A model generated the notes under the pieces. It had not been told where the DNA came from. It worked only from the letters and a program-made list of their open reading frames with translations, and made no database searches. Of a DNA stretch of 64,000 nt, positions 14,139 to 25,330 are shown piece after piece. Source of the DNA: Pipra filicauda (lineage: Eukaryota > Chordata > Aves > Passeriformes > Pipridae). Location: NCBI RefSeq assembly GCF_003945595.2, contig NW_024103718.1, positions 2,046,001 to 2,110,000 on the forward strand, written 5' to 3'. Position numbers and translations under genes: made by a program. The stretch's first letter is position 1, and the number at the start of each line of letters is the position of its first letter.

Positions 14139-15619
14139 CAAAAAGAAGTTTATTATAATCTGGAAAATTTATTTTGTCAGGGCTGAAATACAGAGTTCCT
14201 TGAATACATGTTATTTAAGGGGAAAATATTTTCATTTGCAAAAAAAAAAAAAAGAATGGTTTGCTGAGATAAAGTTAAAGAAGACTATTTTGGCTAATAT
14301 ACATAAAAATAAATAAACTGTATTGGAATTTAATATACCCCTAGGTCTCTCATAATTCATGGTAAAAATTTAAACTTGTTAAGAATATTGGTTAAGACCT
14401 TAGATCATAAGCCTTAGTAAACTGAAAACAGCTTCCTAAGGATGTTACTAGTTATTCTTGGTTTTAATCTAAAATTTCAGTATAATGCTTAGTCTACTTC
14501 TCATGACAACCTAAACTGATCCTTCTTCGTTCCAGTTATATTAGAAAGAAGTGAATAAATGGGATAGGAAAAAATCTCTCATTGAACAATTAGGTTTCAT
14601 AAGTAGACAGATTTCAGTTTCAGATCTTATTTATCCGGTAATTTGCAAATAATTAGAAAAAGTTTTATTTCAGGTTCCACCTTTCTATATCCGAGTCATA
14701 ACACATATGTAGCAATAGAAATGTTACAACTCTAATGATCACTGTTCCAATAATAGGATGGTAGATACTGTCCATTGGGAGTAGTAAGAAAATATTTGCA
14801 AATTACAGTTCACAGGAAAAAAAAATGACTTTGCATCTCATTTATGATGTTTAAAATATTTATTTATTTTTTTTTAAATTTAGGTAGATAATCTGCTTAG
14901 GCCTTTTCTACTTGTGTAAGCAAAAAACCACATTTTAGCCTAATAAATGTTAGCCAGATTTTCAGCAGAACTTAACACCCTTAGACAAGTAACACAAAAT
15001 GCTAAGTAAACAAAAATCCATCAAGTGTTAATTTTGTGATTTGAAAAAAATTGTGTTACTGTATAAATCATCAAAATTCTATTGATTATCTAATTATTTG
15101 ACTAACGTTTTCTGTTTCAAGTGAATGTGTTTATTTGTGCTGCTCCCTTTAAGTGTGTTATGAGCCATGATGTTTCAGCCTGGAGCTGAAACCTGTCTTT
15201 GAAGCATCTGAAACGAGTCTACAGACAATCCGTTTAAACCACAGAAATAACAAAAATAGCAGCTTGAAGCTAGAACTGCAAGAACTGCAATGTATTTTTC
15301 ATTCTTTTTGTAGAGAATGTTGTCAGTATTGTTATAATCAATAAATGACAACTTTGTACAATCAACTTAATCAGAGCTACCTTTGGTGTCAAAATAAGTT
15401 GCATGTATCTTTAGACATAAAATACTATACATTTGATTACTTTTATTCAAAACTTTATTCATTTCTACTTTACCAGTGTCAATTAGGCACTATATTTTTA
15501 AAACTAAATACTTGGATTACTACATATTTCCCAAGGAAATCCATTTTTAATTCCTTGATTTACATTTTGTGTGACTTAATTATGTAGAGAGCATACATGT
15601 GCTGTTACCCAAATATCCA
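14139..15619. other. Unique AT-rich noncoding DNA
   Basis: No gene or recognisable repeat was found, apart from a short poly-A run near 14240 and a palindrome at 15172-15192 (listed separately). The open frame at 15345-15587 has no domain features and looks like chance. Confidence 0.65.
15172..15192. repeat. Palindrome, 8-bp arms and 5-nt loop
   Basis: GTTTCAGC at 15172-15179 and GCTGAAAC at 15185-15192 are exact reverse complements around CTGGA. The surrounding 15120-15290 is less AT-rich than its neighbourhood and could be a conserved element, but no function can be assigned from sequence. Confidence 0.6.
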
Positions 15620-15982
15620 TGTTGTGGTTTAGGAGTGGCATTTCCCAATTTAGTGTCGTCCCCTACCCCCCAAGACTCTACCAAACCAGACACCTCTCAC
15701 CTTCTCCTCCCCACTTCCCCTCCCCCTTCCCACTCTGGGGATGGAGGTGAGAACTGGAGGCACAAAGAGGTGAAAATTATGGGGCTGAGATAAGAACAAT
15801 ATACTGGAAACAGCAATGAGATGAGAAAAGGAACAGTAACAGCAACAGTATTAACAACAAAAGTGTACAAAGAGAGAGTGATTTACATGACAATTTGCTC
15901 ATCACAGAGCTCAACCAGATGCAGTGAGACCCTGAAAAAATGAACAATGGCCGCCCCACTCTTGTCTGAGCCAAAACAAGAG
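15620..15982. mobile_element. LTR-like endogenous retroviral fragment
   Basis: The block opens with TGTTGTGGTTTAG, has a C-rich pyrimidine tract (about 15655-15735), then a purine-rich region with GAGATAAGAACAATATACTG, runs of AACAGTAACAGCAACAG and CAATTTGCTCATCAC. This order resembles an avian LTR that I recall (TGTTGNGGTTTA start, C-rich tract, GAGATAAGAACAGTTTAATA, then GCTCACCAC). Orientation is uncertain because LTR ends are themselves inverted. No internal retroviral genes are seen next to it. It ends at a small inverted repeat (CTCTTGT at 15959-15965, ACAAGAG at 15976-15982) exactly where a CR1 fragment begins. I did not find a matching target-site duplication. The family call is from memory and needs a repeat-library comparison. 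Confidence 0.5.
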
Positions 15983-16293
15983 TCCCTTACTTCTTGTCTG
16001 TGTCTAAGTGGTGTAGCAGGGTGCTAACCATTTCCCCTTGGATTATAAAGGCTTCTTTCTTCTCTCTGTCCCTGCCTTCCAGCTCAGGGTCTGAGTGCCT
16101 AAAGAACAACTGATCTTACTCTGGAAGACTGAGGTAAAGAAGGCAAGCAGTGCCTTAGCCTTTTCTGCATCCCTTGTCACTATGTTTCCACCCTGCATGC
16201 AGTAAAGGATGAAGAGTCTCCTTAGGCATCCTTTTTGCTAATGTATTTATAGAAACATTTTTTATTTTCTTTTGCACCAGTAGCCAGATTAAA
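15983..16293 (-). mobile_element. CR1 ORF2 fragment, linker between endonuclease and RT
   Basis: On the minus strand this translates, with frame changes and stops, to the segment of CR1 ORF2 between endonuclease and reverse transcriptase. Reading from high to low coordinates gives NLATGAKENKKCFYKYI, then VTRDAEKAKALLAFFTSVFQ, then EGRDREKKEAFIIQGEM followed by VSTLLHHLDTDKK. These match the usual CR1 order (NLA..VKDNKK.FYKYI, AFFASVF, IIQGEMVSDLLHHLDTHKS). A stop follows HLDTDKK and similarity ends at about 15983, where the LTR-like block begins. Neither CR1 3' end nor 5' end is present. Two in-frame stops and at least one frameshift show it is inactive. This is the only CR1 piece in the window from this part of ORF2. 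Confidence 0.85.
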
Positions 16294-17054
16294 TTATTTT
16301 TAATGAATTATTGTTTATTAAATGAGATATCAAGGTTGCTAATTTTTTACCAAAATAATAAAGTCCATTTGTAGACCAAGCCACTACACTTGTTTCCTGA
16401 AAGTGATGGTAGATGAAGGTGACATGTGCAAAATCTGGTCTTTTTTTTTCCAGAAGATCAAACTGACTCTGATGAGGATGTAGACTTGGAAAAATAGTAT
16501 CTTATTTCCTGCAGTTATAATTATTAGCTTATTTGTGTTTCTTTTCTCTTCGATTCAATAGTCATTGACATATAGATAAGAAGAACTGACTTGTTTTTTT
16601 CACAGTACATAAGACTCATTTATCAAAAAATTTAACCTAGATAATTCAGAACATGCTTCCATTAAGATCTGTTTATCTGAATTTTGTTAGCAAATGACAG
16701 GCCAATAAGGCAATAAATTAACTGAGTTGGTTATAAACTGTATATTATATGCTTTTGTATGAATATGCACTTCCAGTTCCTACTATTTATAAATCTGTTT
16801 TTCTTTCATTTTAACACTAATTTGCTACATCTCTGGTCCTGAGTTAGCTGCCATCCTGAAACAAGAATCATCATATTGTGCACTGAAGCTTTCTACTGCT
16901 AGAAATTTTGACATGCATTTGCCACCTACCAGTCCAGTATTGTTAATCTGATAGTTTTGCTGATCTTCTCTGTTTATTTCTTCTCTGTTTTTCCATAAAG
17001 AATATTTAAACAGAGACCAATGTCATCAACTGTGAAAATAAAAGAATTTGAAAG
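16294..17054. other. Unique AT-rich noncoding DNA
   Basis: No gene or repeat was recognised between the CR1 ORF2 fragment and the RTE-like LINE. The sequence is AT-rich with short homopolymer runs only. Confidence 0.6.
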
Positions 17055-17932
17055 TTGCTACTATTTGGGCTGGAAGTCAGCTTAAAGAAGACAGAAGTTC
17101 TCTATCAACTGCCACCTCAGGAAGTCTTCCATCATCCCCATATCACCATTGGTGAATCAGAGCTCAAATCAGTCCAGCAGTTTAATTACCTAGGTAGCCT
17201 CATCTCTTCAGATGGTAAGATCAATGGAGAGATTGACAACAGGTTAGCAAAGGCATATAGAACTTTCAGAAAACTCCATAAAAGAGTTTGGCGAAATAAA
17301 CACTTGAAGAAAAGTACAAAGATCAGTGTTTACAGAGCCACTGTGATGTCTACTCTTTTATACGGGTCCGAATTATGGGTCATTTATCACCACCACCTGC
17401 AACTCTTAGAACACTTCCATCAACGCTGCCTCCGTACAATCCTAAACATCCACTGGTCAGATTATGTGACCAATACATTGTTCTAGAACAAGCAGCAGTC
17501 ACAAGTATTGAGGCCATGTTACTGAGAACACAGCTGCGATGGGCAGGGCACGTCTCCAGGATGAAGGACCACCGCCCCCCTAGGATCTTGCTTTATGGTG
17601 AACTTGCCACCAGCTGCCGCAAGAGAGGAGTCCTGAAGAAAAGATACAAGGACTCCCTGAAACAACATCTCAGCCTTGGCCACATTGATCTCCATCACTG
17701 GTCTACTCTGGCCTCAAATCGGGAGGTCTGGAGACACACTATCTCTAAAGCTGCTGCTTCCTTTGAGAAAGCACGCAGGATCACTCTTGAGGAGAAAAGA
17801 CAGCGTAGAAAGAACCGTGTCTTGCAGAGTATACCACCTAAGGAGTCTTTCTGCTGTGCCTTTTGCAACTGGACTTGTCTATCTCACATTGGCCTTTTTA
17901 GCCACCAGCACACTTGTAGCAAGTGTGGGTAG
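17055..17932 (+). pseudogene. RTE-like reverse transcriptase C-terminal remnant, one frameshift
   Basis: The first part (17055-17476) encodes the end of the polymerase region: FGLEVSLKKTEVLYQ, FNYLGSLISSDGKINGEID, AKAYRTFRKLHKRVW, then TLLYGSELWV and HQRCLRTILNIHWSDYVTN. A one-base deletion at about 17476-17480 shifts frame. The sequence continues VLEQAAVTSIEAMLL, TQLRWAGHVSRM, RGVLKKRYKDSLKQHLSLGH and an Arg/Lys-rich stretch. The last 25 residues contain a zinc-knuckle-like pattern C-x2-C-x12-H-x3-C (about 17855-17917), a C-terminal finger seen in some RTE-like proteins. No true start codon exists: the frame begins at a TTG inside the truncated element. About 290 codons remain of an ORF that is normally around 1000. 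It is a pseudogene and has no host function that I can see. Confidence 0.82.
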
Positions 17933-17973
17933 AGCCCTTCCCAAATCTTCGTTTGCGAAGCCTAGCCATGATG
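17055..17973 (+). mobile_element. RTE-clade LINE fragment (AviRTE-like candidate)
   Basis: This is a non-LTR retrotransposon unrelated to CR1. It is 5'-truncated: endonuclease and the RT catalytic YADD/FADD box are absent, and it starts abruptly at about 17055 just before FGLEVSLKKTEVLYQ. The coding remnant runs to a stop at 17930-17932. It is followed by a short 3' untranslated region holding the hairpin CTTCGTTTGCGAAG (17948-17961) and ending near AGCCATGATG at 17973. That end is supported by an independent 36-base copy of the same tail at 28404-28439. The RWAGHVSRM motif after the polymerase is typical of the RTE clade (RTE-1, BovB). Among bird RTEs I know AviRTE, linked to transfer between birds and filarial nematodes. 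Membership in that family is inference. The copy keeps a nearly open frame, so it is younger or less decayed than the CR1 pieces around it. Confidence 0.8.
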
Positions 17974-20127
17974 TAGATTTGCTAGTCTTGCTTGTTCTTT
18001 CATCTATTCTGTCCTTTCCTTTTCTGTTTGAGAACTTTAAGCATTATAACTTTAGGAGATATCAGAGAAAATTATTACAGAATACTACCCAAATTATTAC
18101 CATCTGCCAGTACTAATAAAAAAATACTTTGGCATCTAGACGATATGCAGAAATTAAGGCTCTTCAAGCCTGATTTTACTATAATATGGATGTTTGTTAA
18201 AGTGAATCATTACTCAGTGTTCATAATACTGGAAGATCCACTCATGATAAAGAATTTTCAATAAGATGAAAATCAGAGATAATTAATAAAAGAAAAAAAG
18301 GCAACCTTCAGTCTCTTCCCTAAAAAGACTGTATTTTAAAGATACATACTTACATGTGACAATATATGTTTCATGAAAAAATTAATGCTTTATGTTATAA
18401 CAGATTTGAAATAGGAGACAAATTGGAATAGCAGTGTAAAAACAAATGGGCTTCTTGCTTTCCTAGTGAAAAGAAAATATGATGAACAGGTTTCTTAAAA
18501 GTATGTGAATGTAGAAAGTGTTACTATATTGTATTCTTTTTTAAAAAATAAAATTCTTTATCCCTATAATAGGGAGCGCTGCCCTTCTGGAAATGTTCTT
18601 ATTAGTGCAGAATTTTAGTAGTCAGAGTTTTCGAGAAAAGTTCATAATTTTTTGAAGTGGTTGAGTGTGGAACTGAAACTGAAACAATTCCACATCTGTC
18701 CTAAGCTATCGACTATGTAGAAATTGGTGTTAAAAAAAAAAACAAAACAATTTAACTATGACTTTTGAGGGTTTTTTTTTGTTAAAAATTGAAATATTGT
18801 TTCCCATTCATGCAAAAAGTTATTCTAAGGGCTCCTTCTATGGATCTTGAACAAGTCACTCTAAGTCCTATGGATTAAAAGCTTCCTATGGGTTTTAAGC
18901 TTACATGTATTAGCTACACATGTATTCATGAGTGTGAAGGAATGCCATTAGGCCCTGGAACACACCTGTCTATAATGTTATTTGTGAAACATATTCTGAA
19001 CATGATGCAACCATTATTAAATTAGCAAGATCCAATACAACACCATTGCATAATTTGAAATTTTGCATGAATCAGGCACCATTCCCAACAGGCATACTGT
19101 ATCAAACCATTTGGTTTTGGATGGAAAAAACCATTAAAAATAAAGAAAAAGTCCATTCTGTACTAGGGGTCAAGTTTAATTTATATGTACAAATGTAGTT
19201 ACCTTTACTGTTCAATGAACGTTACTGCATTTTGTAGCTATTTTTGAGCCCTTTATTCTGATTTTTGCAATTTTGTTAAAGAAAGCATGGATCTCAAAAC
19301 AGGATATAATATTGCACTAATTGTTTCACTAACACTGTTATGGATCAAGATTTCCCAGTGAAATGGAAAGGTAAGCAGAGAGAAGGCTTCATCCTACAGC
19401 TTCCTGCGATGATTATCAGCCAGTGCAGCGTATACAATTCAGGTCATGGGAAGTAGTTACTGCTTTCCCCCTCCACTAAGTTCAAAATCCTTTATCAGTT
19501 TCCTAGATGGGTACTTCATGGATTTCATTTGATTCTTAAGTTACTAAAACAGATTCTAAATTATTTTTTCCATGATCATTGTCCAATCCCTATTGTTATC
19601 CCTTCCAGTATCTTCTAATATCAGTATAATCTGAGGTTTGCTCTTTGTCTTACTTCAGTGTGTAGATGAAACTTTTTATTTAGCCTTTTGTGTCTGTCCC
19701 AGTGACCCATCAAGATGAGCCTGAACTGTGTTCAGTGCACATTCTGAACAGTTTCAAATTCCTTATACTCTAAGGTAGAGTCATAAGTCTATAGGTAAGA
19801 GAAACAAATAGCATTGGTTTTATTATAAGCAAAATGGTTATATATTTATACTCCTAACACCTGGGAATGAAAGCTACCATTTTGGGGCAGCTGGTATTTG
19901 TTTGCATATTATTTTACTGTTTCCTCTTAACCATGAGGTATCATGGTTTTCATTTAGCATTGATTTCTCCATTACACTATTTGTTTCTTTGTCTCAAGGC
20001 CTTTGATGCTTGTCCTCTGCTAGAGAAAAACTTTTCTGAGGAATGTCCTCATTTAGCATACAACATGTATGACACTTAAAGGTTTAGGAATCCCACATGC
20101 AATGAAAAAATTATCATACTTTAAGGT
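17974..20127. other. Unique AT-rich noncoding DNA
   Basis: No gene or recognisable repeat was seen. Open frames up to 90 codons lack domain features. The open frames overlapping its left edge are out-of-frame shadows of the RTE-like element. Confidence 0.6.
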
Positions 20128-20720
20128 AATGTAACTCTTTCTGCTGGGTTCCTGAGGGACCACTGCAGCCAATGAGCAATTCTAGATTGCTCCAGGTGTG
20201 CTTGGGGTAGGGAGAACCTCAGGTGTGTGGGCAGAGACAGAGAAAGCCCTTAGTACCCTCAGTACCAGATACAAATGGCTGTTTGCTTTTGGCTTAGCTT
20301 TACTTAGAATATTTTTTTATTTTGTGAGAAAACAGGTGACTGCAAAGCAATGCAAGACAGTAAGAACTCAAAAAGAAGCATACTTGTTGAGGGTAATCTG
20401 ACCCAAAGATAGAAGAGGAAAAGCTCTGCACTGCAAAGTTAAAAAGCTCCAAGGAAAATCTCATCAGAAGACTGTAAATCAGAAACATCAAGGGTCAGAT
20501 TCTCCAAGGAACAGTGGTGGCTGACCTGTCCCCACCAGACTGGAAACTGGTTGACTTGCAAAGACTTATCAGGTTATGTGCATCAGATATGAGGAACATA
20601 TAATGTTTAACTTAGAAAACAATTAGTCCCAACTATTGTATATATTAATTAATAAATAATTACTTTGTATGCCTAAATAGTACGTATTTGCAACCCAAAG
20701 TGTTCCGTGATTCTATGATA
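20128..20720. repeat. Possible degenerate LTR or unclassified repeat
   Basis: A locally GC-richer segment starts TGTAACTCTTTCTGCTGGG and contains CCAATGAGCAATTCTAGATT and a GGGTAGGGAGAACCTCAGG stretch, which looks like LTR promoter-region sequence. It grades into AT-rich DNA and ends with AACCCAAAGTGTTCCGTGAT followed by TCTATGATA (20691-20720), which resembles a CR1 3' terminus. I cannot connect the two ends into a known element and saw no target duplication. It may be an old LTR next to a tiny CR1 relic, or unique sequence. Confidence 0.25.
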
Positions 20721-23700
20721 TCATGTTCATGGAGTCTAAATCTGAATGGTAGAAGAAATTGAAAGAAAAATGACCTGGAAAGCAAGATGTATTCTATGTA
20801 CAAAACTGATTGCATATAATGCATGAAACTTCATTGGGATGTGACAATGCTTTCTATCTCTATTTCACTGAGCAACTCTTGAGAGCTTGTCTCTGAAGTT
20901 AGATCCTGCATGTTCTCCTTTTCAGAGTATACCTTAATGGAGGAGTCTGACCTCTACTTTTGTAGGCAGAATTGCAAAGCTAAGTTAATGTCAATAATAT
21001 GAAGTAAAATGCAGTGATAACCAAATTCTTCCGGGCAAAAGAAACATTTTTTAAATGGAAAATGGAGATTTCTTCCTCAGCAATGAAAATTACTTTTTTG
21101 TTTTTTTTTTTCCTCCCCTCCTTCCAGCCCCTGGCCTGCAAATAACTCATGTACTTATCAAGAACATCAGAAAAATAATAGTTTCATGTCCTATTGCAAG
21201 CACTGTGAGCACAATGAATGAATTTTTAAAATTATATGTAATTTGTGTCTTAGATAACTTTAATCAGAAGGATTTATCACATTAGTCTGAGAGAGCAGAA
21301 TGCAGGGTCTCCTCCTTTTTGTAATACATAGGAATTGAATATTAATTGGTGACAGACTTCTGTTGACAACATCTTGTAATTCAGCTATGTTTAGCCAAGT
21401 ATTTACTTTACACATCCATTATCCGTGACTGAGGGCAAACCATTCATGTTTGAAACTGGTATTTCCCTTTTTATCATATCTAGTCATAAAATGGACCACT
21501 TTTATATGTAGTATCTGTACTTCCAGAAGCGCATTTAAATAAAAAAATGGTTTTTATAACAGGTTTTTGAGGATTTAGTGATTGATTTCTGAAGACAGAC
21601 ATCTGGATTCCAAGACAGGAAAAAGTACAGGTCTCATGTTTAGTGAAGTTGCAGAAATTTGAAGGCTAAAAGTCTGATATTTAAACAAAATCAATAAGCC
21701 ATCAATCCCTAGTCATTTTCTTTTTGGAATATATTTAATATTTATAGCTACAAAGCTGTTATTCCCTCAGATGATTTAAAATAGTAACAGTTAAAAAGGT
21801 TTCTGGCTGATAGTTACCAGGAAAATTAGCTAACAAATACAATAGTTTTGAACTGTGAAAGGATATGGGCACCAAAGCAAAGAATCATAATTTCTTTCTT
21901 TTTTTTCTGGCTGTACTTGTAAACTATTTTGAGGCCTTTGGACTGCCATTGCTACTGAAAAACAATTCATTTGGAATAAATGTATGATCAGAAAAATCAA
22001 TTTAGAAATCACTATCACAATCTCTAGATACGTGATAGTGGTTGAAATGAAAGCATAAAAACGGCCAATGGTTTACCTGTTGTATTTATTTCTACTTAAA
22101 CCACAGTGCACAGCGGAGTTCTGTGCTGGCAAAGACTATTGTGAGAGCACAGATTTTATCTCCATAATGCTGCGACACACTTAACTAAGGAGGTTTTCAT
22201 ATGGAATCACTGTGATTAAAATAGAAAAAAAAATAAAAATGCTTATTAAATTGATGGTGTGAGTTTGTTCAAAGCAAAACAGATAAAAAGACTTAGCCTT
22301 CACTAGATTATGTGCTAACATGACCTGATGTTGGCTAATCTCCTAGGTTCCTTCTGTGGCCAATAATAAGGTGATTTACAGCACCTAAACTTAGTCTTTT
22401 CCTTTCAATGTGCCTCAGAAGGAGCCTCTATTGACTCTAAAATGGAGCTAGTACTAAGCTTTAAAATACCACCTCAAAGTGTGTGTTTCATTAACATTTC
22501 GACTTGTGTCCTCTTTGCTGAAGAGAGTTTTGAGAAAATCTGGAAGAGGACCTATTAGAAATCCATACAGTAAGCTGAGCTCAGCTTTTGTTTGGTTCTA
22601 TTCCAGGTTGTAAGCTTTTATTCTATTGATTTTTCTTAATTAGTTTTGGCTTTATCTTATGCATCTTGAAGGCCATGTCAGTACTAATACTTAACATCTT
22701 CCAGCACTGATAGTAGTCATTCTGTTAGTGCAGACTTGGAAGGTATGGCTGTCAATGTATTAATATCAACACATGCAAGTCCCATCTTATTTGGGTTCAG
22801 CAATGACAGAACAGAACAGAAGTTCTGTCACTACCTGTGCTGTTCCTTTCGGTATGTCTGCTGGTAATAAGAAAATAAAAATGCTATGTTAACTCTTGTT
22901 TAATGGTGATAAAAGGCAAGGTGCAACTCCAAGAGTAGCATGAAAAAGAAACTACTTGTATTTTATGTGTGGAAAAAGTTGCAAATATCAATATCTCATA
23001 CTCAGAAGGCAGAAACTATTATTATTAATCTGGAAAACAAACAACAAAAAAGAATTTAATCCAGTAGAAAAGGTTTTTTCAACCAACAGATTTTTAAATG
23101 CAAATTTACACAGAAGGGAGAGTAGTTAATCATAACTGGTACTGTGTTCTTTAATGGACCAGCAGAGCAGGTTGGGATTTTTTGTTTGATTTCTTTGGTG
23201 GATCTCTTTTTTCTTTTTTTTTTTTTTTATTTTCCTCTGCCTGCTAAAGGCATCACTTCTGATGGTACTAGGAGGTTCTGAAGAGCAAATGTCAAATCTC
23301 AGTGGAATAGTTCAGTGAATGAAAGGGGCCATTAGGTGTCTCTGACATGTAATACACGTGTTGCTAAGGGAGAAAGTAGATATCAGATCTCGAGTTTTTT
23401 TATGTACCTGTCTTAACCTCTATTTTCCTCTCATGTAGTTTTCCCAATCATATTTAGTACATCTGAATAACTGTTCTAAAATATTTTATTGTTGCAGTTT
23501 ACAATTAACAACAATTTTCTTTCTCGGATGAAAAATTATTTTTTGGAATAGGTGTTACACATCAAAAAACCCTTTATTTTTATCATGATCGATTTCACAT
23601 AATTTGTTTGGTATATGCTTCTTTAGTGCAAATCTACTATCCAAGAGCAAAACCAGAGAGAATACTAATAAACAGGATCTATGCAATGTAACATCTGGGA

Positions 23701-25140
23701 TTATAATTTTTCTTTTTTCCCTTTTTGAATATGGTACTGCAGTGCTATAAAACTTTCCATGAGGTGACACTCTGCTTTCCTTTAGTGAATGTGTGCACAC
23801 ACACATGTGTGTCTGCATTAGTGATTTACATGAGAGAACAAAGAGCTAAATTTCAAAAAGTGTAAATCAGGAAAATTCAATGGAGGTCAATGGCAATTTA
23901 CTGAGGCATACACCTGAGACTTTATCAGCAGAAAATTTCTGAATCCTTCAACATGTCTGTATGGCCACATTCCTGAATCACACTAGGTATAATTAAGGTA
24001 TGGCCAAGAAATTAATACATCCCTAAAGATATTGTTATTGGTTTTAATAATTTCCATGGTGATAACCATGGATTAATCTTTACTTATCCTGAAGTATTTA
24101 AAATGGTTTTACAGAAAAGTTGACCAAAATTATTCATTAGATTAGTATTTTATGAAGTGGGGGGGAAAACATTAACAATTACAATGAATTCATTAAAATA
24201 TAATGGTAAATACACTATAAGCTAAATTTGATTATCAAAATTTCTCAGATTTTATGACTTTGTTTTATTTGAGGTGCCATAAAACCACTCAATGGAAATT
24301 GTGTGGTTTGATGAAATTCCCAGGAGTTTTCTTTTCTCAGATTAATTTTAGACAGATGAAAATAGTTTAGGGAACATTACACATGATGTTAAAGGGCATT
24401 ACTAGTGTAAAAATATTTTCTTTTTGAAACAGGGCTGAACAAGATATTTTATTGCATATTAACTCCGATCTCTGATTTTCTAATACTGATAAATATTATG
24501 TACAGCTACAGAAATTTTTGTTCTACAAACATCATTGTGTGCTAAGCAGAATGGAAAGGACATGTACGGAAATATCCCCTGAGCGAAGAAACATTGCCAA
24601 GTTCAGATAAAACAAAAAATTTTCTTAACTGGAAATAACATAAGTTGCCCTTTTATTTACCAGATTCAAAGCTATGGTCCATTGCATAGCAACATGACAG
24701 CATGGCTTTGGATGTAGCAAAATATATAAGAAGTCAGGAAAGCTTATGAAGAAAATAGATTTATTTGCATTGCTGATAACTGTAGTGTTAATAATAATAA
24801 TAAAGCAATGAGCTTTATGCTGAATGAAGCATAAGAGGCTGTGTAGAAATGGAAACTCAATTTTTTTGAAGATTACAGTTGTTGAAAAATTAGACCTGCA
24901 TCTGCATGTCATAAATCCTGAATCTACTGCAGAACAACACATTTTATATTTTTTTCCCATCCTTTCTATTCAAATTAAATGTACTGCGATTAGAAGGAAA
25001 AGGCAATTTATGGAACTCCATGTTAAAATAGCAAATTTCCAAGTACCAGATGAGAAATTAACTGGTAAAGATTGCTGGGTTTAAAATACAAGGATTGACA
25101 CTCTTTTTCATGAAATTCAGTGACATGACAAACAGAAATA
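20721..25140. other. Unique AT-rich noncoding DNA
   Basis: No gene was found. A long T run lies at about 23210-23230 and a short CACACACA/TGTGTGT patch at about 23795-23812. 22040-22240 (CCAATGGTTTACCTGTTG and following) is less repetitive and might be conserved noncoding DNA. The longest open frame, about 111 codons at 24625-24960, is an antisense chance frame without motifs. Confidence 0.6.
24053..24072. repeat. Perfect hairpin TCCATGGT/ACCATGGA
   Basis: TCCATGGT (24053-24060) and ACCATGGA (24065-24072) are exact reverse complements around a GATA loop. The arms each contain an NcoI-type CCATGG palindrome. No other structure suggests function. Confidence 0.6.
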
Positions 25141-25330
25141 TTGACAGAGACAATACAGGCTTTATTATCCCCCCTCGCCAAGTGCCACCTGGCACTGAAT
25201 GGAGGCCGCCACGGCCCCGACTGCAGTCTCAGGAAGCTCTGGTGTCTCTCCCTGGGGCTGGGGATGGTGGTGTGATGCTGGTAGGAGGTGTGTCCTAGTG
25301 GAGGCCTGGAGGTCCCCAGGAAGGTTGCTG
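25141..25330 (-). repeat. GC-rich patch, possible minus-strand LTR end
   Basis: A sharply bounded GC-rich patch sits in AT-rich DNA. On the minus strand it runs into AATAAAG (25160-25166) followed by CCTGTATTGTC, the layout of an LTR polyadenylation signal just after a GC-rich U3/R region. No LTR termini, target duplication or internal genes were identified. A short plus-strand open frame across it (25095-25298, rich in Pro, Gly, Arg and Val) is likely a compositional effect. Alternatives are the 3' end of a processed transcript or a small CpG-containing regulatory element. Confidence 0.3.

Noticed and set aside
15162..15171. AGCCATGATG, a third match to the RTE 3' terminus
   Set aside because: Only 10 bases match and the upstream hairpin sequence is absent, so it is probably chance.
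17676..18264. Open frames of 146 and 90 codons downstream of and overlapping the RTE remnant
   Set aside because: They are out of frame with the RTE peptide and continue into AT-rich unique DNA with no domain features.
25095..25298. 67-codon plus-strand frame over the GC-rich patch
   Set aside because: Its Pro/Gly/Arg/Val composition follows the base composition and it has no recognisable domain. An LTR or transcript-end explanation on the other strand fits better.
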